A stretch of DNA of 64,000 nt from a bacterium (GCA_030430075.1 JAUIGN010000001.1:186001-250000); one strand, 5' to 3'; positions 34,559 to 44,249 are shown, counted from the first letter of the stretch. Made by a program: numbers and translations. The notes: generated from the letters alone by a model not told the origin.

Positions 34559-37291
34559 ATGAACGATTCCAAGCGAGCTCGACGGTTCGCCTTCCTGCTG
34601 GTGGTAATCCCGATCGCCTGGCTGTTCGGCAAACCTGCCTGCGAGGACCGCTGGCTTGCGTTCCGAGACGCGGCCAACTACTACCAGCCACTCTTCGCCT
34701 GGGAAGCTTCCGAATGGTCTGCGGGGCGATTGCCGCTCTGGAACCCCCTGGACAACGGTGGCATCCCGGCGGTCGCCGACGCAACCTCCAGCGCCTTCTA
34801 CCCGGGAAAACTCGTGTTCCTGGTCCCGTGCGATTTTCAACTGCGTTTACACCTTTACATCGTTTCGCACGTGATCCTGGCGGCCGGCGCTACGTATCAA
34901 GTGACCCGTCGTTGGGGTTGCAGCCGTCACGCCGCCAGCCTGGCGGCCGTCTGCTACGCCCTGGGTGGAAACGTGCTCTTCCAGTCCTGCAATGTTGTCT
35001 TCCTGGTCGGAGCGGCCTGGTTGCCGTGGGCCGTGCAGGCAACCGACCAGCTCTTGCGGCACCGATCACTGCCGGCGGCCTGGGGGCTGGGCGCCGTTCT
35101 CGCCCTGATGACGCTCGGCGGTGACCCCCAAATGGCTTATCACGTCCTCTTGGGGGCCCTCCTCTACTGGGCTCTCCTGGGCTGGGCCGAGCGGCGGGGC
35201 TCAGCGGCCAGGCCCGGCAACGAGCCGCCCAGCCACTCGAACATCATCCGGTCTCGTGGCGGATTGCTGGCCACTGCGGCCACCTGCGGACTACTGCTGG
35301 CCGCCGTGCAAATCTTCCCCTCCTGGGTCTGGACGCAGGCCAGCGATCGGGCCGCTTACACCGCCCCCAGAAATGTGACGGAACTCGCGGCGCGCGCGAT
35401 ACGGCCCCCCGCCGCATCGTTGTCCCAGGATGCGTCTGTCGAGCTGCAAGCGAGTGCGATCTGGGGGGCTCCCCAAGCGAACACGCATCATGCGAGCGTC
35501 TATCAATTCAGTGTGGGCCCCTGGCGATTCCTTGAATTCTTCTGGCCCAACATCTTTGGTTCGACATGGCCCGAGAATCGCCGCTGGATCTCGGCACTCC
35601 CTGCCGCGGGCCGCGTCTGGACGCCCTCGATGTATATGGGCCTCCTCCCCCTGCTGCTGGGCCTTGGTTGTTGCCGGTGCAACGCCGCTTGCGTCCGACA
35701 ACGGTGGCTGAGTTGGGCACTCTTGTTGACGGCCGTGGCGAGCCTTGGCTGGTATGGGCTCGGCTGGATCCTGCACGAAATACGCTGCGGCCTCGGCGGT
35801 TCCGCCACGGACGATTACTGGATCGGCCCGCAGGTAGGCGGGCTGTACTGGCTGATGTCAACGCTGCTGCCCGGCTATATCTACTTTCGCTACCCCGCCA
35901 AGCTGATGGTGGTGGCTTCGTTGGCCGCCAGCTTGTTGGCGGCCCTGGGCTGGGACCGGATGTGGCGCCGTCCCCAGCGGCTGCCGCGCCTGCTGCTGAT
36001 CCTGGCCGGCATCAGCCTGGCCCTGGCCGCGCTGGCATTTTTGTCTCGCGCACCGTTCCAAGCGTGGATCTCGACCGCCCGCACCGACCACCTCTTCGGT
36101 CCGCTCGACGCCGCCGCCGCGCATCGAGGCCTGATCCGTGCCTTGCTCCATACGGCCCTCCTGAGCATTGCCCTGCGCGCCTTCCTGCGGCACGCCGCCA
36201 TGGAACCGAATTCCGTTCGGGCAGTCACTTTCCGGCGACTGGCCTTGGCGGCCACGGTTGGCGAGATCGTCTTGGCCAACGGACCGCTGCTGGTGACCGT
36301 TCCCGGCGCGACGCTGCGCAGCCCGGCTAACCCGGTCGCTCTATCCATCCACCAGGACCGCCGACTCCGAGCGTCTACCGGCCCGCCCCGCGCCTACCGA
36401 GATCACGCGCTCCAGCCGCCCCGCCAGTGGCAATCCGCAGTCGCCCCCGATCGGCTGAACGAGGTCGTCACCTGGGAACGTGCCACACTGCTTCCCAAAC
36501 ACCACTTGACCGATCGCGTGGGGATGGTCGAATCCTTCAGCACTCTCGCGTCACGCGACTTCCGCCTACTGCTCGCCGAATCCCGTCAACTGGGCACCAG
36601 CCCCCCCGGCCTGCCGGCCGCCCCCAGCCGGCAGGTCCTCAACCTGCTCGCCACCAGGTACTTCATTGTCCCGGCACCTCACGACCGCTCGCAAGCTGTC
36701 GCCAAACACAATCCGCAAAGCTTCCCACGGGCCTGGATCGTTCATCATGTCGAACGGCTACCGCCATTGCGAACCAGCGACCCGCGCGAGATCCGCCAAA
36801 GAACGCGCCAGGTTTTGCTCGACAAGAATGGGCCGCGAGATTTCACGCGCGTGGCCGTCGTCGAAGCGGCCGCAGCAGCGGATCTTCGCCGCCTTCGCAA
36901 CGTCCCCCCCCCGACGCCGGCAGCTTCGGAACCGGCAGCATCGGATGAAACCTGCCAACTCCGGCTGGTCACGCCGCAACGCATTGAAATCGATTGCCGG
37001 CTTGAGTCCGCGGGACTGGTCGTCTTGAGCGATCTGCATTACCCGGGATGGCGCGCCTATGTACGCACGCCCGACCAAACACGGCGAACGGCCGTACGGG
37101 TCTATCGAGCCAACCGGGTCTTGCGTTCCGTCTACCTGCCGGCCGGCAAGTACGTGGTCGCATTCGAATACCGGCCCTCAGAGTTCTACATCGGCGCCGC
37201 CTGCAGCGCCATCGCTTGGCTGGCACTCGCCGCCGGCGTCGCACGCTCCCTGCTCGGCGCAGGCCGCCTCCTACTCGGCGCGCGGCGCTGA
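34559..37291 (+). CDS. YfhO-like large integral membrane protein
   Basis: 910-aa polytopic membrane protein of the YfhO family, related to GT-C glycosyltransferases. About twelve to fourteen hydrophobic segments are seen, with the family loop RDAANYYQPLFAWEASEWSAGRLPLWNPLDNGG in the first periplasmic loop (about 35-68), DPQMAYHVLLGALLYW (about 190), and a beta-rich C-terminal domain (about 740-870, SDLHYPGWRAYV). YfhO proteins are linked to lipoteichoic acid glycosylation in Firmicutes; the planctomycete substrate is unknown. The ATG at 34559 starts directly before the first basic residues and membrane helix; the preceding open frame is Arg/Pro-rich. The last codons run into the repeat region at 37251. 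Confidence 0.8.
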   Translation: MNDSKRARRFAFLLVVIPIAWLFGKPACEDRWLAFRDAANYYQPLFAWEASEWSAGRLPLWNPLDNGGIPAVADATSSAFYPGKLVFLVPCDFQLRLHLYIVSHVILAAGATYQVTRRWGCSRHAASLAAVCYALGGNVLFQSCNVVFLVGAAWLPWAVQATDQLLRHRSLPAAWGLGAVLALMTLGGDPQMAYHVLLGALLYWALLGWAERRGSAARPGNEPPSHSNIIRSRGGLLATAATCGLLLAAVQIFPSWVWTQASDRAAYTAPRNVTELAARAIRPPAASLSQDASVELQASAIWGAPQANTHHASVYQFSVGPWRFLEFFWPNIFGSTWPENRRWISALPAAGRVWTPSMYMGLLPLLLGLGCCRCNAACVRQRWLSWALLLTAVASLGWYGLGWILHEIRCGLGGSATDDYWIGPQVGGLYWLMSTLLPGYIYFRYPAKLMVVASLAASLLAALGWDRMWRRPQRLPRLLLILAGISLALAALAFLSRAPFQAWISTARTDHLFGPLDAAAAHRGLIRALLHTALLSIALRAFLRHAAMEPNSVRAVTFRRLALAATVGEIVLANGPLLVTVPGATLRSPANPVALSIHQDRRLRASTGPPRAYRDHALQPPRQWQSAVAPDRLNEVVTWERATLLPKHHLTDRVGMVESFSTLASRDFRLLLAESRQLGTSPPGLPAAPSRQVLNLLATRYFIVPAPHDRSQAVAKHNPQSFPRAWIVHHVERLPPLRTSDPREIRQRTRQVLLDKNGPRDFTRVAVVEAAAAADLRRLRNVPPPTPAASEPAASDETCQLRLVTPQRIEIDCRLESAGLVVLSDLHYPGWRAYVRTPDQTRRTAVRVYRANRVLRSVYLPAGKYVVAFEYRPSEFYIGAACSAIAWLALAAGVARSLLGAGRLLLGARR

Positions 37292-37503
37292 CCGCCCCTG
37301 CTCGGCGCGGGTCGCCTCTTGCTCGGCGCGGGTCTCTGACCCCGCCGAAACGCCCGACCGAAGGTCTCCTCCCGCGCGGCGCGGGCGCTTCCTGCTCGGC
37401 GCGGGTCTCCTCCGGCCCGGCGCGGGCGCTGCCTGCCCGGCGCGGGCGCTTCCTGCTCGGCGCGGGTCTCCGACCCCGCCGAAACACCCGACCGAAGGTC
37501 TCC
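37251..37503. repeat. G+C-rich repeat array with two 49-bp dispersed-repeat copies
   Basis: The core TGCTCGGCGC(GGGTC) recurs at about 37251, 37272, 37299, 37320, 37372, 37393, 37414, 37434 and 37454, mostly with a 21-bp period. Within it are two near-identical 49-bp units at 37321-37369 and 37455-37503 (47 of 49 identical), each running from GCTCGGCGCGGGTCTC to GACCGAAGGTCTCC. A third copy is inverted at 48316-48364. The array starts inside the last codons of the YfhO-like gene and extends into the spacer. It is not a known element to me. Confidence 0.8.
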
Positions 37504-37751
37504 ATTCCCCATCGCATTCGATCCCAACCTTGCACCATGCCCGCACAGTGCGGGCAGTTCCTGAGGAACGGACCTGTAAAACACGGCGATGACGGAAGCC
37601 GGCAAGGTGCCGGAATTCCTTGCCTCGTCCACAGCACGACCGGCGGAACAACTCCGGCGAGACCGCGGTTCTGCGCCTGCAGCGACCCCAGGCAGACAGC
37701 GGTTGCTGCGTTCTACCAACTCGTGACAGTCGCGACTTATCGCGGACGGAC
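37292..37751. other. Intergenic region after the YfhO-like gene
   Basis: 460 bp between convergent genes. The first half is the repeat array; the rest has two adjacent hairpins (37540-37569) and no supported gene. Long frames exist on several strands only because the repeat lacks stop codons. Confidence 0.5.
37540..37569. terminator. Paired hairpins, possible bidirectional terminator
   Basis: Two stems lie side by side: CCCGCAC/GTGCGGG (37540-37546 with 37548-37554) and GTTCC/GGAAC (37557-37561 with 37565-37569). They sit between the convergent YfhO-like and DUF998 genes, where termination is expected. No clear T-run follows either stem, so intrinsic termination is uncertain. Confidence 0.25.
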
Positions 37752-38399
37752 CTACTTTGCCGGTTCGCTCTGTTTGCCACCCTGGGGCCTGGTCAGCATC
37801 AAGCCGATCGACGTTACGGCGATCCAGCCGAACACAACGGCCAGCAAGAGGCGGTGCGTCGTGGGCAGCGAAATCAGGTTGGCGAAGCGGCAGAGGATCG
37901 GCATCAACAACAGGACCGCGGCAATCCCGGCATTCCGTCGGATTTGCGGGGCAAGCGACGCCACCTGGCGAATGCGGGCCATACCGAAGCACCAACCGCC
38001 CAACGAAATGCAAATGGAAACATAATGGGCTTTCGACAAGAACGAATCGACGCGGGCCAAATCCGTCGGTAGCGCCGCAACGGCAAAACCAAACCCCGAC
38101 ACCGCCAGGCTCAAACCGATCGAGGCGTCTCCGATCAGACGACCGAACAGAAGCCCAAACGCCGAAAGAAACATTCCCACGACGAGAAACCCGATCGTAT
38201 TCCACCAGACGGCGTAGGGTTGTCCTTGCGCGCCGAGCTTGCTGATGAAGTCGTGCGCCGGATCAAAATTTGGCGTGAGCAAGGAAAATACAATGTAGGC
38301 CACAGCAAACAGGCCGACAGCAAGTAGCCCAAGCGACGCAGTCAAATAACGGTTTGGAGCAGTCTGCGACACGAGCCTATTGATCCTGGCGCCACCCAT
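37752..38399 (-). CDS. DUF998 family membrane protein
   Basis: 215-aa integral membrane protein with about six hydrophobic segments. The pattern PNFDPAHDFISKLGAQGQPYAVWWNTIGFLVVGMF is typical of DUF998 proteins, whose function is unknown. I chose the ATG at 38399, giving MGGARINRLVS before the first helix; the frame from 38480 adds a Cys/Gly-rich stretch without family features. The next gene upstream on the strand (ankyrin protein) ends 47 bp away, so they may share a transcript. Confidence 0.75.
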   Translation of the reverse strand: MGGARINRLVSQTAPNRYLTASLGLLAVGLFAVAYIVFSLLTPNFDPAHDFISKLGAQGQPYAVWWNTIGFLVVGMFLSAFGLLFGRLIGDASIGLSLAVSGFGFAVAALPTDLARVDSFLSKAHYVSICISLGGWCFGMARIRQVASLAPQIRRNAGIAAVLLLMPILCRFANLISLPTTHRLLLAVVFGWIAVTSIGLMLTRPQGGKQSEPAK

Positions 38400-38446
38400 G
38401 GCCCCAGGGTGACCAACGGAGAGCCCGGCACCCGCCGTCCCACACG

Positions 38447-39013
38447 TCACACCGCAAGCGACCCATCTCTGCGCAACCATGCATAACTGAAGTAGCTTCC
38501 TGGTTCAGTCTTCCGAACGGCAGCCGAGTTCCCGAACGAAGTCGTGACACCGATCACCGCACCTACGGCGAACCACTCACGTCGCTCAGCAGCCGCACAA
38601 TCCCCCGGTAGGCCGACCTCCCGCCAGGCCGACGCACGAGGCAGGTCGTCATACGCTTCGTAAGCACCATCTGCCGCTTCCCATGCCAACTCCAAGGCCG
38701 TGGTCCCGTTCTCTCTGATCGGTCCCAGGTTGGCCCCGCGGGCAATCAGAACCGGCAGCACTTCCTTGCTGGCGAACAGGATAGCATAGCGTAGCGGCGT
38801 TGTCTGCCGATCGTGGTCGAGCGACTCGAGGTCGGCACCATGGTCGAGCAACGTACGGGCAACCTGGGGTTGTCTCGACAGCACCGCGCAGTGCAATGGC
38901 GGCGGGATCCAGCCGCGCCCATGGACCAACTCCGGGTCTTCGGCCAGCAGCCGCTCGCCCGCCGCGACATCACCCTGCTCGATTGCCGCCGCGAAATCAT
39001 CTGCAAGGCTCAT
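38447..39013 (-). CDS. Ankyrin-repeat protein
   Basis: 188-aa soluble protein with two or three ankyrin repeats (about 30-125; PPLHCAVLSRQPQVARTLLDHGADLESLDHDRQTTPLRYAIL followed by VLPVLIARGANLGPIRENGTTALELA). The N-terminal helical lead (DDFAAAIEQGDVAAGERLLAEDPEL) is part of the repeat fold. The remaining 60 residues match nothing I know. GGGAGG lies 5 bp before the ATG at 39013, a clear start. It follows the GNAT gene by 47 bp on the same strand. It likely binds a protein partner, unknown here. Confidence 0.8.
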   Translation of the reverse strand: MSLADDFAAAIEQGDVAAGERLLAEDPELVHGRGWIPPPLHCAVLSRQPQVARTLLDHGADLESLDHDRQTTPLRYAILFASKEVLPVLIARGANLGPIRENGTTALELAWEAADGAYEAYDDLPRASAWREVGLPGDCAAAERREWFAVGAVIGVTTSFGNSAAVRKTEPGSYFSYAWLRRDGSLAV

Positions 39014-39060
39014 CAGCACCTCCCTTAATCGTTCCCCGCCGACGCCGAACAACAGCCGCG

Positions 39061-39591
39061 CTACCAGAGCTGCGGGGATTGCAGCGTACGCACGCAAGAC
39101 AGCTTGCCTGGTCGTTCTGAGGCACCTCCCGCCACAAGACGTTTCGCTTGCCAGCCGAACGGATACTCCAGTTCATAAGGTGGAACGTACCCCGAGGCAG
39201 TTCCTGCATCAAAGCCGAACCGGCCGTAGAATTCGGGATCGCCGTAGACGAAGACCATCTCGCTATCGAGGCTGGCGACATACTGGATCCCAGCTTCGAC
39301 CAACGTCGATCCGATCCGCTGCTTCTGCTTGTGCGGATGAACGGCGAGCGGCGCCAGCAGGTAACCTCGGAATTCTTCCCCAACGGAACAGGACACCGGG
39401 CTGAACCCGATGTGCCCAACAACCGTGCCACCGTCATCCGCGACGAAGGCTACCGTCTCCGGAACCGTTTGCTCGTCCAGTAGATCGACCGCCACGGCCG
39501 CCACCACCTCACGTTCTTCATCGGGAAACGCCTCCAGGTAAAGGCCGCGGATGGCGTCACGGTCTGACATGCCGGCCTGGCGAATTCTCAT
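39061..39591 (-). CDS. GNAT family N-acetyltransferase (YhbS-like)
   Basis: 176-aa acetyltransferase with a full GNAT fold: MRIRQAGMSDRDAIRGLYLEAF at the start, the acetyl-CoA motif (LAPLAVHPHKQKQRIGSTLVEAG, about 79-101; Q/R-x-x-G-x-S variant HKQKQRIGS), and FVYGDPEFYGRFGFDAG in the C-terminal part, the YhbS-like signature. It acetylates an unknown small molecule or protein. The three minus-strand genes (GNAT, ankyrin, DUF998) are spaced by about 47 bp each and may form a small operon. Confidence 0.85.
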   Translation of the reverse strand: MRIRQAGMSDRDAIRGLYLEAFPDEEREVVAAVAVDLLDEQTVPETVAFVADDGGTVVGHIGFSPVSCSVGEEFRGYLLAPLAVHPHKQKQRIGSTLVEAGIQYVASLDSEMVFVYGDPEFYGRFGFDAGTASGYVPPYELEYPFGWQAKRLVAGGASERPGKLSCVRTLQSPQLW

Positions 39592-39681
39592 CCGGTACTG
39601 TCGCTCCAGAGGAATAGGTTACGCTTGGTTTCTTGGCACGCCCGGTTGCCCTGGCGCGAACGTTTATTGTGGAGCCCGCCG

Positions 39682-40065
39682 CTATGGCTGCCAATGCCCG
39701 TGCATCGCCGCATGGCCCGGCTTTCGTGCCGAAATGGGCCGAGCTCCCGATCCATCGGAACTCGAAACGTAAAGCTGGCGGGTGCCGCTCCGCATCGCAC
39801 CAAACAGCAGCTGGTTGCCGTCGCGCGAACAGGCAGGATGGTAATGCTGTACCCCGGCGCTGGAGTGCGAAAGCTGCTCAATCTTCCCGTCGAGCGACAC
39901 GCGCATGAGTTCGATGGCCGCGCCGACGCGGGCGGTGTAATAGATGGAGCCACGATCGGCAGCCCAGGTCGGCAGGTCGCTGCTGCCTTCGTGAAAGTCG
40001 TCAACGGACAACATCAGGGCCACGATCAATCGACCCATTCCAGCACATCGCGGATCACGCACCAT
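39682..40065 (-). pseudogene. C-terminal remnant of a TolB-like (PD40/WD40-like beta-propeller) protein
   Basis: The frame encodes about 110 residues that read as the last blades of a TolB/PD40 propeller (DLPTWAADRGSIYYTARVG; HYHPACSRDGNQLLFGAMRSGTRQLYVSSSDGSGARPI; ending KPGHAAMHGHWQP). No signal peptide, N-terminal half or good start site exists, and its 5' end overlaps the symporter gene by 40 bp in another frame. I read it as the tail of a gene cut by a deletion or rearrangement next to the symporter. The retained frame is intact, so loss may be recent. Confidence 0.6.
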
Positions 40066-42191
40066 CGCCGCCGTGCCTGCTGCCGCAGCTTGCCCAGGAT
40101 CCAGTGCTCGTAATACTCACGAATCGTGCCGTCTTTTTCTCGCAAGTCCAACCAATGCTCGAGAAAATCACGCATCCGGGCATCACGCCCGCCGATCGCG
40201 TAGAAGAGCGGTAGCGACACCTGGGTCCCGTCGGGAATCACGACCTCGAAATCCGGGTAGAGCAGCGTGAAGGCGGAACCGCTCTCTGCACTAATCAAGA
40301 GGGCATCCAAGCCGTGCGTCTCCGTCTCGAAAAACTCGCCGTTGGTTGGCAATTCGATAAGCTCCGCACGTGGCAGCAAGAGCCGCAACCGGTCCACAAA
40401 GCCGCGACTTAGGTCGACGAACCCAATCCGCAGATTGTCGACCTGCTGCATGGCCGCCAGCGACCGGAAGCGGCGGACGCGGTAGTCGGGCACGACCAGG
40501 GCGAGCGTCACATCCAGGTAGGGATCGGTATGCTGCATCACTTCGGCCCGCTCCAGCGTGCCGACCAATCCCGACATGACGACGTCAAAGTCGTCCTCGG
40601 CAAGCTGCGTCGCGAGCGTCCTGCGATCGAAACGCACGAACTCGATCGTTACCCCCAGATCGCGGGCCAGGGCATGTGCCATGTTGATGTCCATCCCGAC
40701 CAGATCGCCTTCCACGTTGAAGTAGGCAAACGGAAGTTTGTCTTCGTTGTAGCCGACGCGGATGATGCCCCGCCTGCGGATGCGGTCGAGAATCGACTCG
40801 CCGGGTACGCGGGGATCCGGGTTAGGCCCCGTCTCCCGCACCACCACCGACTCGACGGGCTCCTCCAAGAGTTGCATGTTGGCGACGATCTGCTGCTTGT
40901 CATCGACAAAACGAAGGGTCTGGCCAAGGACCATTTGGACGCCGGTCAACATGATCACCGCGCTGCAGGCGATCATGCCCAGGTATTGCAAGACTGCCGT
41001 AAGACGAAACGTCAGGCGGCCCAGGAAGGCGCACGTTGTGAGCAGCGTGAAGGTCGCCAGGTGGATAGCTCCCAACGCATCGCCGATCCGCTCGCCGATT
41101 ACACCGGACAACAGGAACAGTTGAAACATGTCGTGCGGCAGATGCATCTGATCCAGCAGGAACGGCGTCGCCAGGATGGGACCTCCAAAGTACGCAAACA
41201 CGCCGGAAACCAGAAACGCCGGGTACTCCGTCCAGCTCAGTGTGTTTCCCAGGAACCACGCGGCAAACGGGATGAACAACATCCCCAGCAGCTTGCCGAC
41301 ATGAGGAAATGGATAGGCGACCGGGTAGAGCACGTCCACCGCCGGCGCCATATCTTCGTCACCTTCCTCGCGAAGTCGCCGCACCAACTTCTCCGTCTCT
41401 TCGACCAGCAAGGGGATGACAATGATCAGCTTCCCCGTCGCGAAGGCCATGATCATCGCGTCCTTGGATACGGCCAGAACATCCCGGTAACGCAGCGGCG
41501 TGCACGCGGCGACCAGGCACGGCAACACGACAAAGCCCAGGAAGACCGCTCCGGCCGCATAGCTGATCAGGTAGGCCTGCAGGCGGCCAAGCTCGTCTAG
41601 GGAAATTGTGCCGGCCGTACTGGCCGCGATCGCAAACACGCCGACCGGTGAAAGGCGCGCCACAAACGTGCTGACCCGCAGCAGGAGCCTGGCGACAATA
41701 TCGAGTTGCTCGATGAGCGGCTGACGCTGCGGCATTCCCCCCAGGGCCAGCCCCAGGAAAATCGACATCACGACGACCGCCGGAACCCGGTTGTCGGCCA
41801 GGGCAGCGAAGATGTTCGACGGGATGAACGTCGACAGGATATCCGTCTCGCCGGCCGGTTCCGTCAAGGCCGTGCTAAAGAACGAACCCGATTTCCATTC
41901 GGGATAACTGACGGCCAGGAGGAATACCGTGCACAGCACGATCGCCCAGAGAACGCACAGGACGGCCCCCCCGATGAGTGCCAGGCGGCGGCTGTGCCGG
42001 AAGGCCAACCTGCCCAGGTTGGAAATCAGCGAGACCACGATGTACGGCAGGACGGTCATCCTCAGGAGGCCGATAAACGCGTCGCCGACCAGGGAAAGCC
42101 ACGCGCAGTAGTCGCCGAAGAACAGCCCGCAGCCGATCCCGCAAAGCAATCCGATAACGATCTTGGACGACAGACCCAGTTTCGGCCGCAT
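40026..42191 (-). CDS. Na+(H+)/dicarboxylate symporter fused to a periplasmic substrate-binding domain
   Basis: 721-aa fusion. Residues about 1-415 are a DAACS-family (Glt/GltP-like) membrane transporter, with PRVPAVVVMSIFLGLALG and the membrane hairpin region; about ten hydrophobic segments. After a short linker, residues about 465-705 form an extracellular SBP_bac_3 amino-acid-binding domain: RRRGIIRVGYNEDKLPFAYFNVEGDLVGMDINMAHALARDLG, then FDVVMSGLVGTLERAEVM. A binding protein tethered to its own secondary transporter should raise affinity for an amino acid or dicarboxylate. It lies 115 bp downstream of the TolC-like gene, same strand. I am confident of both domains because they read without frameshift. 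Confidence 0.85.
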   Translation of the reverse strand: MRPKLGLSSKIVIGLLCGIGCGLFFGDYCAWLSLVGDAFIGLLRMTVLPYIVVSLISNLGRLAFRHSRRLALIGGAVLCVLWAIVLCTVFLLAVSYPEWKSGSFFSTALTEPAGETDILSTFIPSNIFAALADNRVPAVVVMSIFLGLALGGMPQRQPLIEQLDIVARLLLRVSTFVARLSPVGVFAIAASTAGTISLDELGRLQAYLISYAAGAVFLGFVVLPCLVAACTPLRYRDVLAVSKDAMIMAFATGKLIIVIPLLVEETEKLVRRLREEGDEDMAPAVDVLYPVAYPFPHVGKLLGMLFIPFAAWFLGNTLSWTEYPAFLVSGVFAYFGGPILATPFLLDQMHLPHDMFQLFLLSGVIGERIGDALGAIHLATFTLLTTCAFLGRLTFRLTAVLQYLGMIACSAVIMLTGVQMVLGQTLRFVDDKQQIVANMQLLEEPVESVVVRETGPNPDPRVPGESILDRIRRRGIIRVGYNEDKLPFAYFNVEGDLVGMDINMAHALARDLGVTIEFVRFDRRTLATQLAEDDFDVVMSGLVGTLERAEVMQHTDPYLDVTLALVVPDYRVRRFRSLAAMQQVDNLRIGFVDLSRGFVDRLRLLLPRAELIELPTNGEFFETETHGLDALLISAESGSAFTLLYPDFEVVIPDGTQVSLPLFYAIGGRDARMRDFLEHWLDLREKDGTIREYYEHWILGKLRQQARRRWCVIRDVLEWVD

Positions 42192-42305
42192 GGGATTTCT
42201 GCCCTCGCAGGGGGACGGGTGACGGCGTCCCTCGCGGGCGGCCGCTCGCCTGATTGCTGGCCGTCGGTTTCCGAATTTGTTCGACCGGCGGTCGCAATGC
42301 CCGGT

Positions 42306-44090
42306 CTATTCCGGAGCATCCGACGCCAGGGCGGCGCGATAATCGGCCCGCCATTGGTGGTACTCTAGTAACGCTTCAAGCTCTTTCAGCGCGGACTCGA
42401 CGGCATACTGCTCGCGCAACGTCACCTTCAGCATGTCGGAAGCTCCGGCGTCAAAGTTCCGCCGCTCACGCTGCGCCAGTTCCTCTGCCAGTTTCACAGC
42501 TTCACGCGTTTCGCGAACCCGTTCGTATGCGGCCCGCATGCCGGCATAGACCGTTTGGACATCGACGCGAATCTTGTCTTCGGTCATGCGGCGCTTGGCT
42601 GTAAGTTGCTGCATTTTTCCTTCCACGGCCGCGATCTTTCCCAAGGCCTTGCGGCGTTGGACCGGCACGTTGACGAAGACGCCGGCCTCCAACTGAAAGG
42701 GCGACTTGTCGCGTTTAGAACTGGTCGGCGCACCAACATCCTGCGCCCCCCACATGAACGCGCTGACGTCGGGCTTCAGCATGTTGTAGGCTTGTTGGAG
42801 GTCGATGTCGAACTGTTGCCAGAGCGTGTCGATGAGGCGAATGTCGGGGCGGCTGGCCAGGGCGACCAGCACGTCATCGGCCAACTGCCGCGAGTCGATC
42901 AACTCCGGTTCGGGGAACTCGGGCAGGCGATCTCGCGAGGGAACGATCGGCTGACCAAATTCGTCGCGCAGATACAGGGAGAGCTTGGCCGCCTTCTGGC
43001 GAAGTTTGCGTGTCGCGTCCGCCAGCTTGGCGCGGCGGTCCGCGACCAGCCGCAGATTGTCGGTCAGTTCCGGCGGGTCGATCAGGCCCGTCTCGACCTG
43101 CCGCTTGATCCGTTCCGTCCGGCTGGTCGCCAGTTCCAGCAACCGCGCGGTGATCTTGTAGCCGCGGCCCGCAGCAACCCAATCCCAATACGCATAACTG
43201 GCCTCTTGGATGAAGGCGATCGTCTGGGCCTGGATATCAAACTCGGCCAGCTCCGGCTCCAGCGCGGTCCGCCAGAGGTCGGCACGCCGCGCATCAATGG
43301 CCCGGTTGCGGAGCAAAGGCACACTCACACCGGCCTTGAATTCGCCCCCGTCATTGGTCTGCCGTTCCAGATACCAGGGTTGGAACTCGCCGCGGCCGAT
43401 GCGATAACCGCCCCAGACCTCGGCCCCCGTGTAAAGTGGCTGAAGCAGTCCCACGCTCTGCCGGTACGTCTCATAGAATCCAACCGGACCGTTTTCGCTG
43501 GCCGCCTTGAACTTGAGATCGAAGCCGCCGTGGGCCGCCAGATGCGCTCCTTGAGCGATCTCGCGGGAATACCGGGCCGACTCCAACAACGGATAGCTGG
43601 CGTAGATGGAGCTGATCACCTCCTCCAACCCCAGCGGACCCGTTCGGTCAACCATCACGGTCGGTGGCAAGAGCTCAATTTGCGGCTCGGCAAGCGTTAC
43701 GTCGGGCGGTGACAACTCGGCTTCTACGCGATCACGCTCGTCCCGCTCGCGATTCGGCAGGTTGTTCTCGGAGGCCCCTTCGGCGGGCCGACCGCCTTCG
43801 GACGCCGCTGAATTCGCCGGCCGCTCGTCGGGCACCGCGGGACGGGAGTAAGCAGTCTGCCGAACTACAAACTCACCATCCGGTTCACCGGCAGCCCTCG
43901 CGCCCTGCTGCCCGCCGCCGCGGCCCGCGAATGACCGGTCACCCTGGCCAGGCGGCGAGACCGCAGCAGCAGCCGGCACGTCCCCGCCGACTCGCGGCAG
44001 CCAGCCGTGCCGCAACGTCTGCTTACAGCCTGCCAGCGTTGCTAGCGAGATCGCGATCAGGGCGGGGAATATAGAGAACCGCGATTTCAT
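42306..44090 (-). CDS. TolC-like outer-membrane efflux lipoprotein
   Basis: 594-aa outer-membrane factor. Signal peptide with lipobox LAGC (about residues 16-19), a Pro/Ala-rich region (about 20-120), then two OEP-type repeats with long helices (YSREIAQGAHLAAHGGFDLKFKA; and PFQLEAGVFVNVPVQRRKALGKIAAVEGKMQQL). This forms the outer-membrane channel of a tripartite exporter. The ATG at 44090 starts directly at the signal peptide. It is the third gene of the ABC-HlyD-TolC set (47898 to 42306) and so should be the outer-membrane part of that system. Confidence 0.85.
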   Translation of the reverse strand: MKSRFSIFPALIAISLATLAGCKQTLRHGWLPRVGGDVPAAAAVSPPGQGDRSFAGRGGGQQGARAAGEPDGEFVVRQTAYSRPAVPDERPANSAASEGGRPAEGASENNLPNRERDERDRVEAELSPPDVTLAEPQIELLPPTVMVDRTGPLGLEEVISSIYASYPLLESARYSREIAQGAHLAAHGGFDLKFKAASENGPVGFYETYRQSVGLLQPLYTGAEVWGGYRIGRGEFQPWYLERQTNDGGEFKAGVSVPLLRNRAIDARRADLWRTALEPELAEFDIQAQTIAFIQEASYAYWDWVAAGRGYKITARLLELATSRTERIKRQVETGLIDPPELTDNLRLVADRRAKLADATRKLRQKAAKLSLYLRDEFGQPIVPSRDRLPEFPEPELIDSRQLADDVLVALASRPDIRLIDTLWQQFDIDLQQAYNMLKPDVSAFMWGAQDVGAPTSSKRDKSPFQLEAGVFVNVPVQRRKALGKIAAVEGKMQQLTAKRRMTEDKIRVDVQTVYAGMRAAYERVRETREAVKLAEELAQRERRNFDAGASDMLKVTLREQYAVESALKELEALLEYHQWRADYRAALASDAPE

Positions 44091-44249
44091 CAATGGGTCC
44101 GTCTGGACAGCGTGCAATCAATCAAGCGCACCATTTGCGCACATGACTATCGTCGGCAGGAAGGAGACTGCGGATTGACCGCCGTACGAGACTTCATCTC
44201 AGCCTAGATTACCAACCTGACTCAAATGACCGGCTGCCTGGTGGCGATG

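Noticed and set aside
37251..37503. CRISPR array
   Set aside because: Units vary, are 21 bp apart with no unique spacers, and no cas gene is in the window.
37186..38205. Long minus-strand frame across the 37-kb repeat array
   Set aside because: It overlaps the DUF998 and YfhO-like genes in the wrong frame; its length comes from the stop-free repeat.
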